Source of the DNA: Fagopyrum homotropicum
Lineage: Eukaryota > Streptophyta > Magnoliopsida > Caryophyllales > Polygonaceae
NCBI GenBank assembly: GCA_033239125.1
Contig: BSWB01000006.1
Coordinates: 37,800,501-37,864,500 of the forward strand
Direction: 5' to 3'
Length of the DNA stretch: 64,000 bases
Shown here: piece after piece, positions 20,101 through 31,079 of the stretch
Position numbering within the stretch: position 1 is the first letter of the stretch
Layout: each line of letters begins with the position of its first letter
Translations under genes and position numbers: made by a program
The notes under the pieces: model-generated
Seen by the model: only the letters and a program-made list of their open reading frames with translations
The model's database searches: none
What the model was told of the DNA's origin: nothing

Positions 20101-22203
20101 CTTACTAGGCTTGGCCGATCGGCCCAGTCTAGAATCTTGGTCTTTCACTAGCTTGGTCAAAATTCCCTGTGATTTGAAAAGTTGATTTATGAAAATCTTT
20201 CTTTCGCTACTAAAAGTATCATTATAGACGACATTTAGACCATGACGTTTATAGAAAATATCTTTAAAATAACTTTAATGACGTTTATAGTATTAACGTC
20301 ATCTTTGATTGAGTGAAAATTTGATTTATGAAAATCTACCTTCCACAAATTAGTGTTAGTTATCGATTGTGTACATAAGATGACATGAGACCAAAGGATT
20401 CAACATCATCCACGTCAATGTTCTCCGCTCTTAATTCTGAATCATAGGAACGTTTCATATGAACTTATAAAAAACCGAGATGCTTCTAAACGCCTTAATG
20501 AAAATATTAACTAGCATTTTCATCTCTCGTGTTATCCTAGGTTTCTTGTCTCTTATTTTTCAGTTTTTTTCTTGAACTAAGGGAAAAAAAATGTCAGATT
20601 TAGCCAACGATTTGTGGTAACTCCAAAAAAATAATATAATGAAAATGAATCTAATCCATATATGCACCTTGTTTATGATTTTTTTTTGAAAAATTTCTTA
20701 TGGTTTAATGCAATTTATATTTGTTTTTCCTATTTTATTTCCCTACAATGTATCAAAAGTAATCGATTTCTACTTCAATTACTTCAAACTACAATAAATA
20801 ATTTTTAAAAAAAATCATGAACAAAGATATACGTATAAACTAGATTTATTTACATTCCGTTTCGTTTTCGGAGTTAAAACCAAACAGGCTCTTAGTTTTT
20901 TCATAAAACGTTCTCTTTCACTTTTTACTTTAATTCTCACACCAAAATCTGGCATGATTAGTAAAGAAATCCATGCATATACTCTAAAAATATACGCAAA
21001 TTGACCGAGTGAAATCACATCTATGTCGAGGGAGTATTAAAATAACATTGAAGTATGAAAATCTTTGGAATATGGAGCTTACACGAACTTTGTAGGTCAC
21101 ACTAAGGGCCCAAAACATCACTGGTTGAGGCTGAGAAACCCAAATGTAGCCCATAATAGACAACTACTGTACTTTGAGCCTTGAGGTCCATGGCATTTGT
21201 TCTATAGTAAATCAGTGAATACTTGTCAATATGTCATATTCAGATATCATTCTTTAGAAGCCCATAAAAAATTTGAACCGCATTTGCCTACCGGGTAACC
21301 GGACAGTGTACACCCTCTATTCAAAAACATGTTTTTAATCATATCGTATCAAGCAGTCAAAGCACCTACACAGTGGACTGTTAGAAGCCCATAAAAGGAG
21401 CAAGTAGAATGAAATTTTCCAAGGAAAAGACAACACAAAAACGAATTGTACTGAAAAATTCAAAAATCTACACTAGACAATTCACACACAAGACAATAAA
21501 CAAAGGGGGATCCACAGGAATGACGATATTTATTTCCTCTCTTTTAATGCCTACTTCCAATTCAATGTTCCTTAATAAAGGTTCAATGCGCTGATATGGA
21601 CAACCCAACTACACCAAGAACACAAGGCAAAAGAGAATTAAAATTGTTCTGTTGATGTCTTTCAGTTTACCTTTCTCTCTGTCACCCAAAAAACAAAGTT
21701 ACAATAGTCAAGAAAACACCAAGTGTGAAACTTTCTTCTCTTAATCAAGCCAACTACATCAAGGCAGGAGGATAGTTCATAAATAAGATTGTCTGCTTTC
21801 GATGGTTCTTGGGAGCAACAAAAGGACTTAATAATACATAATTAATAATTACAGAAAGGAGAAGAAAGAACATGGCACATGGTGCAAAAATATACTACAG
21901 ATGCCAACAACTACCCTAAGCATCTCACCTGCAACATATATTAACAAATTAGGTTTGTTCCCCCTTGCAACTACTTTTTTTCCAATGTATTTTCCCCGGG
22001 CTTTGCAAACAGAGCAAGAGGAAATCCATGGATCAAAAGACATACCTGGCCCAAGTCACCATGTTCATGGTCGATGAAACCAAGTCCCCACAGCAGTCAG
22101 CAAAGCAACAAAGAAATATTCCTTCTTGGTTTCATAATTGAGAGGCGTCCCCGGTAAAAGACTTATCAAAATAACACTCAAATGTGCTTTCCAGTTAAAA
22201 GAG
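20101..22203. other. Intergenic stretch and probable 3' flank of the DUF641 gene
   Basis: AT-rich sequence with no supported gene. GATTTATGAAAATCT occurs twice (20185, 20330) and GACGTTTATAG twice (20244, 20280), suggesting a small decayed repeat. From about 21400 on, the sequence is the likely 3' side of the minus-strand gene; the polyadenylation site is not resolved. Confidence 0.4.
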
Positions 22204-22228
22204 GATTGATTGATTGATTGAGTGATTG
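22204..22228. repeat. GATT microsatellite
   Basis: Imperfect tandem GATT units (GATTGATTGATTGAGTGATT) about 60 bp downstream of the stop codon of the minus-strand DUF641 gene, so probably in its 3' UTR. Confidence 0.8.
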
Positions 22229-22284
22229 ATCTGCGGGTTCCACATTCTAGGCCGGTCCAATAATCTACAAGCTCAAGCTTTGAA

Positions 22285-23661
22285 TCAAGACCTAGAGAGA
22301 TATACTTGGGACTGTATAACAGTTTTACCAAGCCTGAATCCTGGAACTACTGTGAACGCCACAGTTGGCTCAGATGTGCCCTTACCCGGTTCTAGAAATG
22401 GCTCGTCAGCTACACTATCCATGAAAACCTCAGAGAACCTGCAACCGTTCTTCACTAAAAAGATCATGGCCGGTGTTTCAAAAGAGAATGCCAAACAGTG
22501 AAGAAGCCAGACCCTCTTCGCCATTTCTGCGTATGTGGTGAAGAATTTCGTCTCTGGGAAGTCACCGGAGTTCACCGTGTCTCTTTGGTTGAGATTGCCA
22601 AAGAAAGACAATTCCATCTTGGGGTGGATAAGCCTCAAGTACATAGCTCTGCAAAATTTCCCGAATGTTGACTTTGGTTTGTGGGAAAGGTAGTCTTTTG
22701 CCTTGACGGATTTCAGCTCGATGAATCTCTCAAAGAAGAACCCTTTTCGATTCTTCTGGTCAGGGAGGGATATATTGGGGAGGGAATAGTTTGGGTGCTG
22801 GAAGCCATTAAACATTTCCTTGCAGATAAACGACTCGAATGTAAAGCACTTGTGTTCTTGTTTCCAGTATTTAACCCCTGGATGGATCACTACTGCAGAC
22901 GCATCAAGGTCCCATCCAGAATACAGCATCTCACCAACTATTAACTTGACAAAGCTTCTGATTGATCTAACTGTATGTCGAAGGACAGGGATGAAATGGT
23001 TTGGGCTTAAGCCAGAAAGATGGAGGTTGTCAGGTACAGGTAACGGGCCACTGGCATTTAATCTTATCTCCATGGATTTGTTCTCCTTATTGCATTCTCC
23101 AAGATTGTCCTGAAGGGTCTTGATTTCGGACTCCTTGGACTGCAGTTGCGACTCCAACTTCCTCTTCATAATTTCATACGTTTTCAGTACACTCTCCTGC
23201 TCTAGGATTTCTGATGAGATTAACACCTTCTCATGGAAAGCATCAAGCTGTTTCTTCAAGTAACACTGCTTTAGCTCAGATATGACTTTTAACTCTGAAA
23301 CAACTTTCCCGTCTGAAGATTGTATAGCATCAGCGTCGTAGGGAGACTGGGCAAGCTGTAGCTCGGCATATGCAGCTTTAATGCATGAAATACTAGCAAA
23401 GACTCTTGCAAGTAAAGCTTCCAGGGCTGCTTCTTTCCTCAGCTGTTCTTCATCCGTCGTGTTAAATGACTTGTGTCCATCACGGTTTCCTCTATCAGGT
23501 TTAATCCTCGAGTCTGTTTTAATCTTTTTATCAGATTTTAGCTTCTGAAATCCATCAACAGGTGCAACTCCTGTTGCAGTGCGAGCATGCCGAACCTTCA
23601 CAAAGGTACGAGCTAGCCTGCTCTTAGTTGGGGTAACTGCAGCCCGTTTAGATGAATCCAT
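22285..23661 (-). CDS. DUF641 family protein (GRAVITROPIC IN THE LIGHT 1 / IRKI-like)
   Basis: A 458-residue protein in a single coding exon. Start choice: ATG at 23661 gives MDSSKRAAVTPTKSRLARTF, the usual family opening, and sits directly after a splice acceptor (TTTCAG). The frame is open 25 codons further upstream, but that is intron. Residues ~70-205 are DUF641 (EEQLRKEAALEALLARVFAS, AQSPYDADAIQ, VSELKVISELKQCYLKK), with a coiled coil at ~120-200. Then come DNLHLSGLSPNHFIPVLRHT (211-230), SGWDLDASAVVIHPGVKYWK (248-267) and the C-terminal HPKMELSFFGNLNQR, WLLHCLAFSFE and VAFTVVPGFRLGKT segments. Length and domains are complete. GIL1 acts in phytochrome-dependent loss of hypocotyl gravitropism and IRKI binds the IRK receptor kinase; this copy looks closer to a less studied subgroup, so its exact role is unknown. 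It is the only convincing host gene here. Confidence 0.92.
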   Translation of the reverse strand: MDSSKRAAVTPTKSRLARTFVKVRHARTATGVAPVDGFQKLKSDKKIKTDSRIKPDRGNRDGHKSFNTTDEEQLRKEAALEALLARVFASISCIKAAYAELQLAQSPYDADAIQSSDGKVVSELKVISELKQCYLKKQLDAFHEKVLISSEILEQESVLKTYEIMKRKLESQLQSKESEIKTLQDNLGECNKENKSMEIRLNASGPLPVPDNLHLSGLSPNHFIPVLRHTVRSIRSFVKLIVGEMLYSGWDLDASAVVIHPGVKYWKQEHKCFTFESFICKEMFNGFQHPNYSLPNISLPDQKNRKGFFFERFIELKSVKAKDYLSHKPKSTFGKFCRAMYLRLIHPKMELSFFGNLNQRDTVNSGDFPETKFFTTYAEMAKRVWLLHCLAFSFETPAMIFLVKNGCRFSEVFMDSVADEPFLEPGKGTSEPTVAFTVVPGFRLGKTVIQSQVYLSRS

Positions 23662-26200
23662 CTGAAACAGGAAGCTCAAGAGGGTGATGGATGCTATCAA
23701 TTTCAAAGTGATTTGTGGGTAAAATACTAAATGCAACCAACGAAAAAAGGATTTTATGATAATGATGCAAATAGATCAGAAAGAAAAGAAAAGGAGAAAA
23801 AAAGAAAGTATGGTGCTTTAATGCATGGATCGAGGGAATATAACAAATAATATACATTCTTTATATTGCCATTGAGAGGTTCTACAAATTTTAAATCTCT
23901 TTTAAGTTGTGGGGATGGCGGACCACAACAACAAATGACAAAAAAGATGAGCAGAGAACTAAGAAGAAGCTGAAAATATGATTAGACTAAAGGAACCACA
24001 AAGCTTAAACAATGCATAAAGTTGCAAAAATTGGTGTATGAAACATGCAAGGTTTGTACAGCTTAGTGTCTGGTCAAATCCTTTGGGAAAAGAAAGAAAC
24101 AAATAAAAATTAATTGGAAAGAGGAGCTTGCAAACATTATAAACTCGTGCATTACGGTTTATTATTCTTTCATTCCATTTTTAGACTTAGGCAGACTCCT
24201 ATTACAAGCACTAGAAAGTTTGACCGGAAGATATGCATCTTCATAAAAGACTGAAGACCTAACTTTAATTTACACTATGGAAAAAAAGGGCAGGTTTTGA
24301 ATTCTTCTTTCTTCATAAACTAACAAGGACGATATAGACACCTCTGAATAGCATGTTATTGATTTTACTATTCCTACCTCAGCATGTGAACAAAACACAA
24401 TTGTCATGAATTAGGCCTCTGTAATATTGAATTGGATGTAGTGTCAACAAATCTGGCCTACTCTGAAGGAAGAAAACAACTTATACCAGATTAGTCACGT
24501 CTTGTTAACGTAAAATTGTAAAAAAGACATGCCGTTTCAATAAAGCCTAAATTATTTCAACTCTGTTGTTGATGCATGCCATATCTACCACCACATGCAA
24601 GCAGGTTCTTCACAAACAATGAGTAGTTTCAACTGTATCACAACATGGGTTGTTTTTTATCATTTCACAAGCTACTACACACTGATGGGGCAATCAAAAT
24701 ATCAGGATAGAAAAATTGAACCTGAATTAGAAGTCTAAAACAGATTCAGATACTAAATTCAGTTTATGGCCTCATTGATTCCTTTCAGCCCCAAATATAA
24801 AACTTGTCATGCACTATCAAGAAATGGTGAAAACCAATCTATTACAGAAGTAACCAATCCTAGCAAAATCAGGCAAACTTTAAAGGCATCTGATGGCCCT
24901 TTATAAAAGACAAGTAGAAAGCCACATATGAAAAGCAAATACAGACATGCAGCTTTATAATTTCAGATCCGGTAACTAGCACCGTCTTCATATATGAACA
25001 AACAAATGGGGACACAACAAAGCATGCCCCTTGGTTCAGAAAACCCAATGCAAAATGGGGACATGATATGGAGTAACACTAAAAGGTTATTTAATGTATA
25101 TGAGTAAGTCATGTAATATCTTATATAAATTCTATAGTCATCACAATTGACCTAGATAAAAGCACCTAATTTGGCTAGCACAAAGAAACTACTGCAACAT
25201 CTGGATTCTTCAGGCAAGAATTTATTTTAAACTACTGAAGTAATTCAATTCTCTGTTTCAACGGGGAATGTCCAAGCTATACACAAAACCCCATTTTAAG
25301 ATAAAGCAGTTAAAAGTGAAACTACTCCACTGAACATACTCCTACTACAATCAGTAATACCCATTGCAACTAACCCACCTCTTTTTCTGTTTTAAGTATC
25401 ATTTAGCATCACCATGAGATGTAAATGGACAGTAAAAAGTCCAAAGGCTCTGTAATTGTGGCAAAAAAGGAAAGAAGACCTGTAAAAGTGAGCAGACTTA
25501 AATAAAAAAATCACATCAACAAAGCTAAAACTATAGTCCTTTCCGCATCTAGGATCATCACTTTCTTACATACAAGTCCTTGGATTCTTCCGGCAACCAA
25601 AAATTCCCTAGATCCTCAATGTAAATACTAGTAAGGCCCACGCTCCAACACGAAAATGTCTCCAAAAAATGTAATTAAGATTATAAAAATAAGAATTAAA
25701 GACTGTCAATATGTTCGCCCACAAGCACTAGTGGACCCCCACAACCCGAGGGATTCTCTGCGAATTTGCCAATGCACACCATATACTACAGATTTTTCTC
25801 ATCACATTTTATACAGTCCACGTGGGACCTACTTGATATAAAACACTTTAAAAATCAAGATCATGATTTAAAAAGCTTTGATTTGAATGGGTGCTTGTAG
25901 TCATTTCATCAAACGGCTAGGAGGCGCGTCTATGAGTATCTGTACGACCTCGATGTTGCCACATCGATATCGACTCATAAAGGGGCCCGCTGACGTGGCA
26001 ACTGTACAAAATCAAACCTTAGTTCACCCCACAAGTAAGAGCTACCCCCGTGAACGTGAATCATAAGTCGTCAAAAGTAAACGTAAATATCCACGTGTAC
26101 GGCTACGATGCATGCGTCTGAAACTGAAAATTATACAGCTATACGCACAGGCACAGCTGTTGAACTCAAAATACTGAGAAAACAAGAAATAGCTCATTAC
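23662..26200 (-). other. Second 5' UTR intron of the DUF641 gene
   Basis: Inferred from a donor (CAGAAG|GTAATG, boundary 26201/26200) and an acceptor TTTCAG ending at 23662, immediately before the ATG. The intron is 2539 bp, AT-rich and without an open frame of note. A long leader intron ending exactly at the start codon can carry enhancer activity. Splicing is predicted from consensus only. Confidence 0.6.
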
Positions 26201-26323
26201 CTTCTGCTGTCAATTTATCGCAGAATAAATTTGATTGACGAGCGTGTTTCAGATTTTTCTTTTCTTGTTTTTCAATACTTTCGATAGCACTTCTTCGTCT
26301 TCTCCCTAAGCTTAACCGCGAGC
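26201..26323 (-). other. 5' UTR exon 2 of the DUF641 gene (predicted)
   Basis: A 123-bp segment bounded by a TTGCAG|G acceptor at 26323 and the CAGAAG|GTAATG donor at 26201. It contains ATGs on the minus strand in short frames, as leader exons often do. Confidence 0.5.
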
Positions 26324-27025
26324 CTGCAACGGAAGCAAGCAAATGCATCGTCTAAGCCGAATTCAAAAAGTAAAATATTAAAATAGCTAATATTACCGCT
26401 AACCTTAAAAGACTAATTTTAAAATCCAGAAATAAAATCTTGTGAAAGCCCGTTATATTATCGCTCTGTTAGCTTAAAATTACAGCATAGGTCTTCTAAT
26501 TTCTAACAAAATCTACTCAGCCGAAACTCATGCGCAAAACACTAAATACACTTTGCGAGTTCCTGAGAAATAAGTTTAAAATCGATCTTACCATCTAGAT
26601 GAAGATTGAGTGAACTCTGTCGATTCCAATTACAAGCTACCGGGAGTACGGAAACACCGACAAACGACCGAAACGTAAACAGAAACAAAAGGCGATGCTC
26701 TAAACTCACTCAAACCAGTCGCAAATCCGATCGCTGTTTGTGAAATGAAACGGAAGATGTAGAAGAAAATCGAATAGCTTATTTAGCTACGAAAACGAAA
26801 AGAAGAGGGAGATGAAGCGCCAGGAGAGTGAAGAGGCGGGAGGAAGAAGACGAGAGGGTTGGTCGGACAATGAAAGAGGTCTTGGGAATAAAAATCAGTT
26901 GCCCTGAAGTACTAATTTCTATAAAACTACTGAAATGCCCTTGAACTTTGCGCTATTTACGGACTTTATGAACGTTGAACAGTGAGAAGGGATGACGTAA
27001 GGTTTGAGCGGGCATATGAGGGTGT
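26324..27025 (-). other. 5' UTR intron 1 and exon 1 of the DUF641 gene (predicted)
   Basis: A donor TAGATG|GTAAG places the end of exon 1 at 26592 and intron 1 at 26324-26591 (268 bp). Exon 1 is purine/CT rich with GAAGA-type tracts (26750-26880) typical of plant leaders. Its start is uncertain: about 26880 or about 27025 depending on which TATA-like sequence is used. Confidence 0.4.
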
Positions 27026-27052
27026 TTTGGGTATTTGAGTGAACAGAATACA

Positions 27053-27061
27053 TAATTTATA
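27053..27061 (-). promoter_or_regulatory. Possible TATA box of the DUF641 gene
   Basis: On the minus strand TATAAATTA, preceded by CGGTAT. A GATGACGTAAG sequence (bZIP/ACGT type) lies at about 26990-27000 on the plus strand. This is a weak consensus-based call. Confidence 0.35.
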
Positions 27062-30000
27062 ATACCGAGATTAAACGCGAAGCTCCATAGACTGATTGTC
27101 TGTCTCCTGTGAGGGCGGTTCCGGCTTCAGCTTGTTCACACGCTCACCACACCGTCTCTATTTTTTTTTTCATTTTTCATTACCCGACCATTCTTTATAT
27201 ATTTGAACTTCTATTCTTGGTATTTATGAGGTTTAAAATTTTCATTTAGTATCCTCAAATTACTAATATATTCTCCTCTGTATCCTGTTTAATTTTACCA
27301 TTGTTTGAGCAAATTCTGTTAACTATTTTTTAAAAAGAAAATTAAAAGTTTATTTACCTTTTTAAACTAAAAATAAAACAAATGAAAATACTCAACCCCT
27401 TCACCTTAAATCCACGTCTTCTTCCTGCTAATAAATCCATATAAACCCTAAGTATCGATATGTTGATCCAAGATTTCGTCGATGCTCTCATTGAATCGAA
27501 AACAAAGAATTTCAGATCTAATTCCCACCCTTCTTCTGAGTGAAAATCTATTATCTCAACCCTCTAAGATTGTATACAATCACAATTGAAATCGAGATCT
27601 AGGAACGCTTCTACTTCTTTACCCAAAGCTAAAATACTAAATCACTTTTCAAGTGTCTAACAAGTTCTTGGAACGATTTTGACGTTTTCTTTCCTTGTGG
27701 AAAGCCCTAAAAGACAGAGATGGAGACGACTCTAGTTTTTGGGGAGTCATCAACATCTCAACATAGCCAACCCTAAAAACTACTCTCAGATCCAATCTAT
27801 TTTTGCGATTTCAAGTGAATCTTGCCTCAATCCATCAACAACTCGGAGAAATCGGAACAAAGCCCCTCACCATGGAGTGTGTTCTTCAACAAGGTTCCGT
27901 TCATTTCCTTCTTAACCTAATCAAGAACAAGGTGTTTACAAGATCTTTTCCCTCTTTTCGGCGGACCAAAAAAGGCACACCTCATATGGCTCTTTTGATA
28001 GAGAAGGTTGGTCTTATTTGAACACGTCTTTGTATTATTTACAAAGGCGTCAATAATCTCAGATGAATCAAGGTCCTGCGGGGCTTATCCCGAACAATAC
28101 ACAAGTTATGACTTCTGTTTTGGAAATACTAGGTTCCACCCTCGTTTACACTAACGACGGTATTGACGTACCAAAAGAAACAAATCTTTAATGACGCCTT
28201 AAAGCCCATAATCAACATAAACGAACAAGTTATTAAACCCCAACATACATGGATTGCGAATCGACTCATGTTTCTAAAGCTTCATACCAATGCGTTCTTG
28301 TTTTTCCAATTTCGCTTGATCATAATGGATGGTAAAGACTATTGTCTATTGTTGTTGGTTGTTGCTTTTTTTTTCTTTTAACAAATGCAATAAACACCAA
28401 CTCTATATAATATATGGTATCATAGACACTGAGTTTCATTTCAAGTTGTTGTTGGCTGCTGAGACAACTTTTGTGAAAAAAAAAAGGATTAGATCCAACA
28501 AAAAAAACCATTAAAACAAATCTTTCTAATCAATTATTATTGTCCAACTAAACACCTTAACATTCTCGTGGCCTAATGGCACCGATCTCGGCTAACGGCC
28601 CCAAAAAGAACAAAATTGAAAAGAAATTATAGAATTGTTTTTAAAAAATTCTAAAAATCCTTTAAAACAATTCTTTCTAATCAATTATTTTTTAACCAAC
28701 TCATTTCGAATAATGTTTCCCCTTGCAAATCGTACTCTTTAAACCATCAAAGTTGTATACAATTTTATACCACGATACTCGAGCGATGCAGCTTCGTCTT
28801 CTCTGTTTTGATGTTGTCTTTGGTGGCGTTTTGAGTGTTTGTCGAGAAGGGAGAGTGGATGTGTGATCGAATCCCGATTGCTCTGTTGCAGTCCAAATTT
28901 GAGGTGTGCACAATTGTTTTCCAGATTTCCTGCGTGTACTTCATTCGATGATGAATGTTCATGCTCGACACTTCCAGCGGACTGGATCATTATGCTTTCC
29001 CTTGAAGATTTCCTTGCTTTTGGGTTTATATGATGTATTTTTGTGTTTTTTTTCTCCGTTGTTTGTGGTCATTCATGACGGTTAGTTTGTCTGCCAATTT
29101 TTTCGGCCTTTTGATCCAATAGTTGGCGTGCCGATCATGGGATCGAACTGCTTTCCGTTGTAAAAAAAATAAAACAAATGAATCAATCACTCCAGGACAA
29201 GAAAGCGGACATTGATGCTGCAAAGTAGGGATGGGCTAGCGATAGCACTCCGTCTGACTGCTTGTTTACTTATTTTTTTTATTCACTTTGTTTGTCGAGA
29301 TTTTTGTGGTGTTCAGTGGAATAAGAAAGGGATTGAGGTTTGGGGTCACATGGCCTTAACGTCCATCCATAGTTAACATAGGTTCAGAGGCTCTCGCTTC
29401 AATGATTGCATCGCGATGTCTAAGGATACGATCTAATAGATCATTGTATCGAGTAGTTGGATCAGCGATATGAGGTTGACATAACTGGAAAAGATCAAAT
29501 GGATAATCACTTGTACCATGAGCTTTATTATACATAGTGAAGATACGGCCAAAGAGATCACTTGTGATCCAATTTTTCCAACACTCTATTTTCACTTATA
29601 TTTAGTCGAATCAATATTCATTTGAAGGATTCTTAGCACTAAACTTGTATGAAGCCATGGAAAGTCAGGAGATGCAGGAGTTGCCAGCCGGATCGACTAA
29701 TAAATTATAGGCCAAGGGTAGGTATAGATTTGTTGCCTTTCAAGGTCATTCTTGAATTGGTGACAAGCCCATGAAAGTTGTTTGTAGAAGGTAAGCTTGG
29801 AAACATAGGTTGTGTCCTCTCCTTCGAGTCAAGCTCAATTACATCGACCCTCACTAAAACCGCCACGCCAATGAAAGGATGAGTTACGGTTCCCCAATTG
29901 ATTAGAAAGCGATTACAATTAGGCTGCAACTGCGCTGCATGAGAAAACCTTATTCCCAAACCTTTCTTGATAAGACCAACCGGTGATTTCCTAACTTAAA

Positions 30001-30680
30001 ACATCCACGTGGAAGAGCGTCTAAAGAGAGGAAAGGGCTTGAATGAGAGAGGGGCACAAAGATCCATCCAAAGCTCAAGAAGTCGGTATCCATAATATAA
30101 GGGGATTTTAGTTGATTTGGTAAGGGAGGAGTTTAAAGCGAAAGATCTTAAACTCCCTCTTGACCTGGAGGATGGTATTCGAGGAGTTAAAGATTTGCTG
30201 GGAATTCCGGGTCGAAAAAGAGGCGGAGAAAGAACTCCTCTCCTGTTTCTTTAGTTTGATTCACCTTGAAATTAAAACTTGAAAATAAAACAAATAAAGA
30301 ACTCCTCACCTTTGTCTGGTTTGATTCACCTCAGATAATTTTGAAATTATAAATAATATGATTTCAAACAATTAAGAGTAAATGTTCAATGGAACTTTAA
30401 AGGCTCAATTTGAAAATTGACCTATATATGGGATAGGGTTTTCTACAATGAGAGGCATTGGCAGAGAAATTTGTCAATAAGGCATCTTCGAGCGTAAGGA
30501 AAAGTCAAAAGTAAGTCAAACTTGGATCACTGGAAGCAACTTAAACGCCATAGCTATGTTTTTCAAACTAATTTTTACGCTGTTTCATTTTGAAAAACCC
30601 ATTGCTAATACAACTTTTGAGTAAAGCGACGTGCTTTGAAAATTGCTAGTTTGTAATTAGTTTAGTTATATAGTACTTAG
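27062..30680. other. Unassigned stretch with decayed repeats
   Basis: No gene is supported. 27184-27390 (GGTATTTATGAGG...CTGTTAACTATTTTTTAAAAAG) matches 49690-49890 in inverted orientation with clear but imperfect similarity, as the end of a DNA-transposon-like repeat would. CTTTCTAATCAATTATT is repeated at about 28524 and 28674. The sequence 27420-28020 has a short open frame (27803-28021, 72 aa) that I do not recognise. Confidence 0.45.
29356..29959 (-). pseudogene. Unrecognised coding-like fragments
   Basis: Two minus-strand frames, 29356-29595 (79 aa) and 29705-29959 (84 aa), have protein-like composition (for example DPTTRYNDLLDRILRHRDA and WGTVTHPFIGVAVLVRVDV) and lie in tandem on one strand. 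Together they may be exons or debris of a captured or decayed gene. I cannot assign a family, and either could be chance. Confidence 0.25.
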
Positions 30681-30732
30681 TTTATTGAGCTATTCTAAAT
30701 GTCCACTTTATTGAGCTATTCTAAATGTCCAC
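30681..30732. repeat. Perfect 26-bp tandem duplication
   Basis: Two identical adjacent copies (30681-30706, 30707-30732) of a unit starting TTTATTGAGCTATTC and ending TGTCCAC, about 150 bp upstream of the copia 5' LTR. Probably replication slippage. Confidence 0.9.
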
Positions 30733-30882
30733 AAAATAAAGGACCTTAACATGAACGCAAGAATAAAAACACAATTGTACATTGACTTCATTGTTTATAT
30801 AAACCATAATATTTTGCCTCCCCTTAGGTATCTAAGGTTCAGCTTCTACTCATAGTAAATATGTTTTTTTAAGTCTATCTAT

Positions 30883-31058
30883 TTTTAAGGAAACAAGATA
30901 CATCTATGGTATCGTGTAATCTTCATTATTTTATGTGTGATTTAGCTTCCTTTTTTAAGTATATTGTTATCCTTGATTATAGCATAATATGTATGATCTC
31001 TCTTGTATATATGTAGATGAATCTCTCTTAATAAGATATTTAAGCCTTCACTCTTACA
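30883..31058 (+). repeat. 5' LTR of a decayed short-LTR copia element
   Basis: 176 bp, matching 45867-46042 along its length (AAGGAAACAAGATACATCTATG at the start). The opening TG has mutated to TT. It ends CTCTTACA, directly followed by a primer site. The short LTR and lack of target duplication fit an old Ale/Retrofit-type copia element, though the lineage is tentative. Confidence 0.85.
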
Positions 31059-31070
31059 TGGTATCACATC
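31059..31070 (+). other. Primer binding site, initiator tRNA-Met (mutated)
   Basis: TGGTATCACATC directly after the LTR. The consensus complement of plant initiator tRNA-Met is TGGTATCAGAGC. Confidence 0.8.
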
Positions 31071-31079
31071 ATTAAGGGA

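Noticed and set aside
21020..21045. Stowaway-type MITE end (GAGGGAGTATTAAAA)
   Set aside because: Only one possible end is seen. No matching CTCCCTC end with a TA duplication was found to the left within several hundred bases.
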